Assembly (NCBI GenBank): GCA_003554945.1
Contig: PWHN01000044.1
Location: forward strand, 38,286 to 102,285
Direction of reading: 5' to 3'
Source of the DNA: a bacterium
Lineage (GTDB): Bacteria > T1Sed10-126
DNA: 64,000 nt
The notes under the pieces are model-generated. The model searched no databases and was not told the DNA's origin. It saw nothing but the letters and a program-made list of their open reading frames with translations. The first letter of the stretch is position 1; every line of letters begins with the position of its first letter. Made by a program: the position numbers and the translations under genes. Positions 60,208-64,000 of this stretch are shown here, in pieces.

Positions 60208-62007
60208 TTAGCCTTCTTTTTTTATCCGCCGGGCTATCTCCGGCGTGATCCCTTTTACGGTTATTAGCTCTTCCAGACTGGCCTGTCGTACTCTGGCCGG
60301 ACTACCAAACGTTTTAAGTAGTTGTTTCAATCGTTTTTCCCCGATACCTTTTATTTCTCTGAGCCCTGAGGATATTACCATCTGACGCCGGTCTCGATGA
60401 TAGCTGACGGCGAATCTGTGTGCCTCGTCGCGCAGTCGCTGAAAAAATTGCAGCGCTCGCGAATCTTCGGGCAAGTTATATACGTTTTCCGGCTTATTAA
60501 CGTATATGATTTCCTCACGTTTGGCCAGTGATACGACCGGTAACTGTGGGTTAAAATTATCCATTACCGCCCGGCCAACACCAAGTTGACCGGGCCCACC
60601 GTCGACAAATACCAGGCTGGGGAACTGCTCCTCTTCCTCCGTCAAACGCCGATAACGGCGCTGCAGCGCCTCACGCAGTGACCGATAGTCATCAGCGCTA
60701 TTTTCTCGAGAAATTTTAAAACGTCGATAACCGGCTTTGTCTGGTTCACCGTTAACAAACCTTACCATGGCGGCCACAGTCTCTTTGCCCTGGTGGGTGC
60801 TTACGTCATAAGCTTCCACAATTTCGGGCAGCCAGGGAAGATCAAGCATCTCTTTTACTGTTAAAAGAACGTCTCCCTCGCGCCGTTTCCTGGCCAGAGC
60901 TTCATTTTCCGCGGCCAGCTTTGCGGTTCTTTTTGCTGACTCAACCAGCTTTCGTTTTTCTCCCCGCTCTGGCACTTTGAGTTTAATCCGTCGGCCGGCT
61001 GTCTCCAATAACTTCTCCCCAACCAGCGCAGAATCCGGCAGAATTGTGGGAAGCAGTATTACCTGCGGGATACTTGTAGCGGCGGGATAGTAGGTGAGAA
61101 TAAAATCCTGCAGAGCCTGGCTGTCATCAATATCCCCCGACTGCCCTGGAAATTCAAGCCGGTTGATAATCCTGTTCTCCCGGATCTGAAAGAGGACGAC
61201 GGCACTAACGTCTTCTTTCGTCCCCAGACCGAGGACGTCAGCGTTGCTGGTGGAGTTGATGAAGGAAGAGCGTTTTGTCATATTTTCCAACGCCTCGAGC
61301 CGGTCCCGGTAGACAGCGGCAGCTTCAAAATTTTTATTCGCAGCATGACGCTCCATCTCGTCTTTTAAATAGTTACGGACCGGTCCATATTTGCCGCGCA
61401 AAAACCGACAGAGGTTCTCTATCATCTCAGTGTATTCCGCTTTACTCTGCAGACCAACACAGGGTCCCTCGCACTGCTTGATGTCGTAGTCGAGACAGGT
61501 GTTATATTTGTCGGAATCGCCCCCGGCGGGCAGATCATGAGCGCAGGAACGGTAGGGGAAAATGTCTCGCAGGGCCTCAAGGGTTCGGCGCATGCTGGTA
61601 ACGTCCGTGTAGGGACCAAAGTAAGAGGCGTCCTCAAGGCGATGCTCGCGGGTTACTTCAACCCGGGGATAAGTCTCGTTTGTGGTTACCTTGATGTAGG
61701 GGTAGGATTTATCGTCTCTGTATACGATATTGTAGCGCGGACGGTGCTCTTTGATTAAATCGTATTCAACGCTCAGCGCTTCACGGTCGGTGGACAGAAC
61801 AATTGTCTGGATATCGCCGGTCGCTCGAACCATGGCCCGCTTCCGTACATCGCTGCGAGCATCCCTGAAGTGCTGGGGCACACGCTCTGCCAGGTCATTG
61901 GATTTCCCCACATAAAGGACCTCTCCACGTTTGCTTTTGAAAAGGTAGACACCGGGGGAATGGGGAAGATTATCTAACTGCTTTTGAAGTTCGTCCGGTA
62001 TCTGCAG
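60208..62007 (-). CDS. uvrC: Excinuclease ABC subunit C, apparent CTG start
   Basis: This protein of about 599 residues is of normal UvrC length. A GIY-YIG domain begins LPHSPGVYLFKSK and EVLYVGKSNDL. A UVR helix (KNFEAAAVYRDRLEAL), an RNase H-like endonuclease domain and C-terminal HhH motifs (IKGIGEKRLKQLLKTFG, VKGITPEIARRI) follow. It nicks both sides of a DNA lesion. No ATG, GTG or TTG occurs in frame before the GIY domain. CTG at 62007 stands nine bases after GGGAGG, so CTG is the probable start. It overlaps rimI by 38 bases. Confidence 0.93.
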   Translation of the reverse strand: MQIPDELQKQLDNLPHSPGVYLFKSKRGEVLYVGKSNDLAERVPQHFRDARSDVRKRAMVRATGDIQTIVLSTDREALSVEYDLIKEHRPRYNIVYRDDKSYPYIKVTTNETYPRVEVTREHRLEDASYFGPYTDVTSMRRTLEALRDIFPYRSCAHDLPAGGDSDKYNTCLDYDIKQCEGPCVGLQSKAEYTEMIENLCRFLRGKYGPVRNYLKDEMERHAANKNFEAAAVYRDRLEALENMTKRSSFINSTSNADVLGLGTKEDVSAVVLFQIRENRIINRLEFPGQSGDIDDSQALQDFILTYYPAATSIPQVILLPTILPDSALVGEKLLETAGRRIKLKVPERGEKRKLVESAKRTAKLAAENEALARKRREGDVLLTVKEMLDLPWLPEIVEAYDVSTHQGKETVAAMVRFVNGEPDKAGYRRFKISRENSADDYRSLREALQRRYRRLTEEEEQFPSLVFVDGGPGQLGVGRAVMDNFNPQLPVVSLAKREEIIYVNKPENVYNLPEDSRALQFFQRLRDEAHRFAVSYHRDRRQMVISSGLREIKGIGEKRLKQLLKTFGSPARVRQASLEELITVKGITPEIARRIKKEG

Positions 62008-62461
62008 CTGAGGCCACCTCCCGCCGGCCCAGGGGACGACTCATGACCAGAGCCGTCTCTCCGTTGTCAACGTAATAATTTTCTTGCGTTCCCTGCTCTT
62101 CAAATCCTAACTTTTTGTAAAGCGTTCGGGCGGCTCTGTTTGAAACGCGAACCTGCAGCTTTATTTTTTCACGCAATCCCCTCTGCTCGGCAATTAATTT
62201 TTGCACAAGAGCAGTGGCGGCACCCTGACGACGAGCGGTAGGTTCTACGGCCAGAGTGGTCACATTGACTGTCGACGCTTTTAGCCAGGCAGCCAGATGT
62301 CCCACAACGCGACAATTATTTTCCGCCACAAGCAACCGACGGCGACCTCGATTCAAAAGCTGTCGGTAAAAAACATCGGAGTCCCAGGGCTCCTCAAAGG
62401 AGGCTTTCTCAATTTTAACGGCGTCACTTATGTCCGAAATTTCCATTTCCCGAACTCTCAA
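61970..62461 (-). CDS. rimI: Ribosomal-protein-alanine acetyltransferase RimI
   Basis: This 163-residue GNAT has VREMEISDISDAVKIEKASFEEPWDSDVF, TTLAVEPTARRQGAATALVQKLI (acetyl-CoA loop RRQGAA) and LQVRVSNRAARTLYKKLGFEEQG. It acetylates the N-terminus of S18 in other bacteria. TTG 62461 follows AAGGAGG by 7 bases and overlaps the tsaB stop. It lies in the usual tsaE-tsaB-rimI order. Confidence 0.92.
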   Translation of the reverse strand: MRVREMEISDISDAVKIEKASFEEPWDSDVFYRQLLNRGRRRLLVAENNCRVVGHLAAWLKASTVNVTTLAVEPTARRQGAATALVQKLIAEQRGLREKIKLQVRVSNRAARTLYKKLGFEEQGTQENYYVDNGETALVMSRPLGRREVASAADTGRTSKAVR

Positions 62462-63150
62462 CGTTTTGCCTCCTTTGCTTTTTCAGCGTCAGTGCGGCGA
62501 ACATAACTGGGACTTACTTCATCTGGATTTTCGGCGGCTCCCAGCTCGAGCTGTTCATAGGTAAAATCAACCAGCGGAGCCGCCAGTGCTCGTCTCTGTT
62601 CACCGGGATAAAAAATCACGTCTTCTGGCCAATTTTCTGGTTCAGGTTTCCACTGGCGCTCACGACTGACAATAAGTCCGCCACCTCTTTCACTGAGTTC
62701 GACTTTCAATCTATCCGGGGTAACCGCAGCAGGTTGATTAATCTCTTCAAGAGTCTCTTTTTCCAGGTTCCAGCTAAAGGTCTGTCTGTAGAGTTCGCCA
62801 CGACGTGCGCTTACAACTGCAACAATATTTCCAGGAAAACCAGCTCCAAAACGGGCCAGTAGTCTCAGTGAAGTAGTGCTCACCAGCGCCGCCTGACTCG
62901 TTTCCGCCAGCACTTTGGCGGCGGTCACCCCCAGCCTGATCGCCGTAAAAGCTCCCGGACCTCGACAAACACCAATCGCATCCAGCTCTTCCGGTTGTAC
63001 ATCGTGATTTTCCAGCAATTTATGAATAGCTGGGAACAGGCGACATGAGTGTGGGCGCGATGAGTGCAGGTAGTTTAGTTCCACCAACCGACCGTCTCGC
63101 GCCAGAGCCAGCGACCCGCCCCGGTCAAGCGTTTCAATTGCTAAGAGCAT
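62458..63150 (-). CDS. tsaB: tRNA threonylcarbamoyladenosine protein TsaB
   Basis: This 230-residue ASKHA-fold protein has LLAIETLDRGGSLALARDG, GVCRGPGAFTAIRLGVTAAKVLAE and VSARRGELYRQTF. It is the non-catalytic partner of TsaD in making t6A at position 37 of ANN-decoding tRNAs. ATG 63150 with GGAGGAG upstream is chosen. It overlaps tsaE by 17 bases. Confidence 0.93.
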   Translation of the reverse strand: MLLAIETLDRGGSLALARDGRLVELNYLHSSRPHSCRLFPAIHKLLENHDVQPEELDAIGVCRGPGAFTAIRLGVTAAKVLAETSQAALVSTTSLRLLARFGAGFPGNIVAVVSARRGELYRQTFSWNLEKETLEEINQPAAVTPDRLKVELSERGGGLIVSRERQWKPEPENWPEDVIFYPGEQRRALAAPLVDFTYEQLELGAAENPDEVSPSYVRRTDAEKAKEAKR

Positions 63151-63583
63151 CTGGTTGATTCTCCTCCGCTGCGAGCATACGGCTACTCCGTCCGTCGTGG
63201 GAAAAAGTAACTGTAAGGGTCTTTTCCGGCCAACCCAGTTCCCAGCGATCCGCCCATTCAACCACTACAAGGCTATCACCAAAGTAATCCTCTAATCCGA
63301 CTGTAAGTTGAGACTCGCGTGAGTCTAATCGATACAGGTCGGCGTGGGCTACTTTTACTTCCGGACAACTGTATTGATTAACAAGTGTAAACGTAGGACT
63401 GCGCACTTCCCTGGGACAACCACCAAGTCCCTCCACAAGTCCTTTAACAAATGTCGTCTTTCCAGCACCCAGCGGTCCAACGAGAGCAATTGCCGTAAAA
63501 CTGTTCCAGTAGTTTTTATTATCCCGGGCCAGAGCGCGGGTCTCTGCTTCCGATTCAGTTGTCCAGTTCTTTTTCTTACTCAT
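63134..63583 (-). CDS. tsaE: tRNA threonylcarbamoyladenosine protein TsaE
   Basis: This 149-residue ATPase has Walker A VGPLGAGKTTFVKGL, VRSPTFTLVNQY and LVVVEWADRW, the TsaE set. It binds TsaB-TsaD and is essential for t6A turnover in many bacteria. ATG 63583 is chosen; the TTG at 63601 lacks a ribosome-binding site. It is first in the operon tsaE-tsaB-rimI-uvrC. Confidence 0.93.
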   Translation of the reverse strand: MSKKKNWTTESEAETRALARDNKNYWNSFTAIALVGPLGAGKTTFVKGLVEGLGGCPREVRSPTFTLVNQYSCPEVKVAHADLYRLDSRESQLTVGLEDYFGDSLVVVEWADRWELGWPEKTLTVTFSHDGRSSRMLAAEENQPDALSN

Positions 63584-63627
63584 CTTAATTCCATCTTTCA
63601 ATTTGATTTTGACGGGGAAGGAAAAGG

Positions 63628-63718
63628 CGGAGAGGGAGGGATTCGAACCCTCGGTACCCTAAAAAGGGTACACACGGTTTCCAACCGTGCTCCTTCGACC
63701 AGACTCGGACACCTCTCC
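63628..63718 (-). tRNA. tRNA-Ser (anticodon GGA)
   Basis: Minus strand: acceptor GGAGAGG/CCTCTCC, anticodon arm CACGG-TTGGAAA-CCGTG giving GGA, a long variable arm (GTACCC/GGGTAC) and discriminator G, all as expected for Ser. 91 bases; CCA is not encoded. Confidence 0.95.
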
Positions 63719-64000
63719 GGATTTACCGACTTCTAATTCAAACAACTAATGCATTGTTCATATTTACTTACAATCAGACCACATATTTTCCCGGGCCCTG
63801 AGTTTTATTTTTTGGCTGAACTAACTAAAGTTTGCGATTTCCCCATTCTGCGAACCAAGCACTCAATCGGGCATACAAAGAGCTACCTGCAGGTGTTTTT
63901 CGGAATTATAGCCGGTTGCAGGCCACGATGGCCTGGTTTGCAATCGGCTATACCTTGGAGGTTGCCTGGACCATTTAGCAATGGAGGCTTTTTCCTTCCA
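63719..64000. other. Window end with repeat copy
   Basis: No gene is recognised. A foldable repeat at about 63906-63953 reads TATAGCCGGTTGCAGGCC ... GGCCTGGTTTGCAATCGGCTATA, related to the copy at 57861-57929. Confidence 0.6.

Overview
What it is. This is a gene-dense bacterial chromosome segment. A complete set of outer-membrane lipid-transport genes (mlaA, mlaC, mlaD, mlaF, mlaE), two beta-barrel proteins, many lipobox proteins and an OmpA-type lipoprotein point to a diderm envelope. Desulfoferrodoxin, ferritin and a rubredoxin-less rubrerythrin-like protein, with acetate kinase and a ferredoxin, point to an anaerobe or microaerophile. Most proteins are very rich in Asp and Glu, as in salt-adapted organisms. 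A SigH-like sigma factor, DUF1189 and DUF4282 proteins and the thrS-infC-rpmI-rplT-pheS-pheT-zapA order suggest a diderm Firmicutes-like halophile such as the Halanaerobiales. That placement is inference, and the complete mlaA-containing operon may argue against it.

Layout. 1-6 kb: end of a STAS/PilZ-like gene, an M20 peptidase homologue, a 992-residue DHH-family protein and a glycosyltransferase. 6-10 kb: cupin, a tiny ferredoxin, the oxidative-stress operon dfx-ftn-rbr, a repeat-rich spacer with two long palindromes, and a CDF metal exporter. 10.5-20 kb: envelope block with a secreted transglutaminase-like protein, a mini-lipoprotein, a porin-like barrel, a CsgG/FlgT-like lipoprotein, two LPP20-type proteins, a FecR-type protein and the mla operon. 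20-24.8 kb: PHP phosphoesterase, rhomboid protease, a GT-A glycosyltransferase, pfkA and tRNA-Arg. 24.8-30.6 kb: accessory region with octamer arrays, hairpin clusters, remnants of a type I restriction system around an intact AAA ATPase, small membrane proteins, a glutathionyl-hydroquinone-reductase-like protein, a broken porin gene and a partly duplicated tRNA-Glu. 30.6-41 kb: fbp, an XRE regulator, pyrF between two miniature inverted-repeat elements, a lipase-like protein, folE2, a second PHP protein, a second GT4 enzyme, rarA and zapA. 41-48 kb: the pheT-pheS-rplT-rpmI-infC-thrS block. 49-57 kb: a tRNA-binding protein, enolase, a nested inverted-repeat element, two enzymes of the archaeal-type entry to aromatic biosynthesis, ackA, folK, a MerR regulator, murI and a sigma factor. 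57-64 kb: a DUF5610-like acidic protein, an OmpA lipoprotein, tRNA-Gln, a diguanylate cyclase, the tsaE-tsaB-rimI-uvrC operon and tRNA-Ser.

How it fits together. pfkA, fbp, eno and ackA cover parts of central carbon metabolism. folE2 and folK serve folate synthesis. tsaE and tsaB serve tRNA threonylcarbamoylation. The mla operon and the lipoprotein block serve the outer membrane. The most unusual items are the DHH protein with duplicated C-terminal modules, the nested inverted-repeat element at 50869-51107, a ferredoxin with His in place of a cluster Cys, three genes that seem to lack a normal start codon (mlaA, infC, uvrC), a scarred type I restriction locus, a candidate small RNA near 32.1 kb, and several families of short dispersed repeats.
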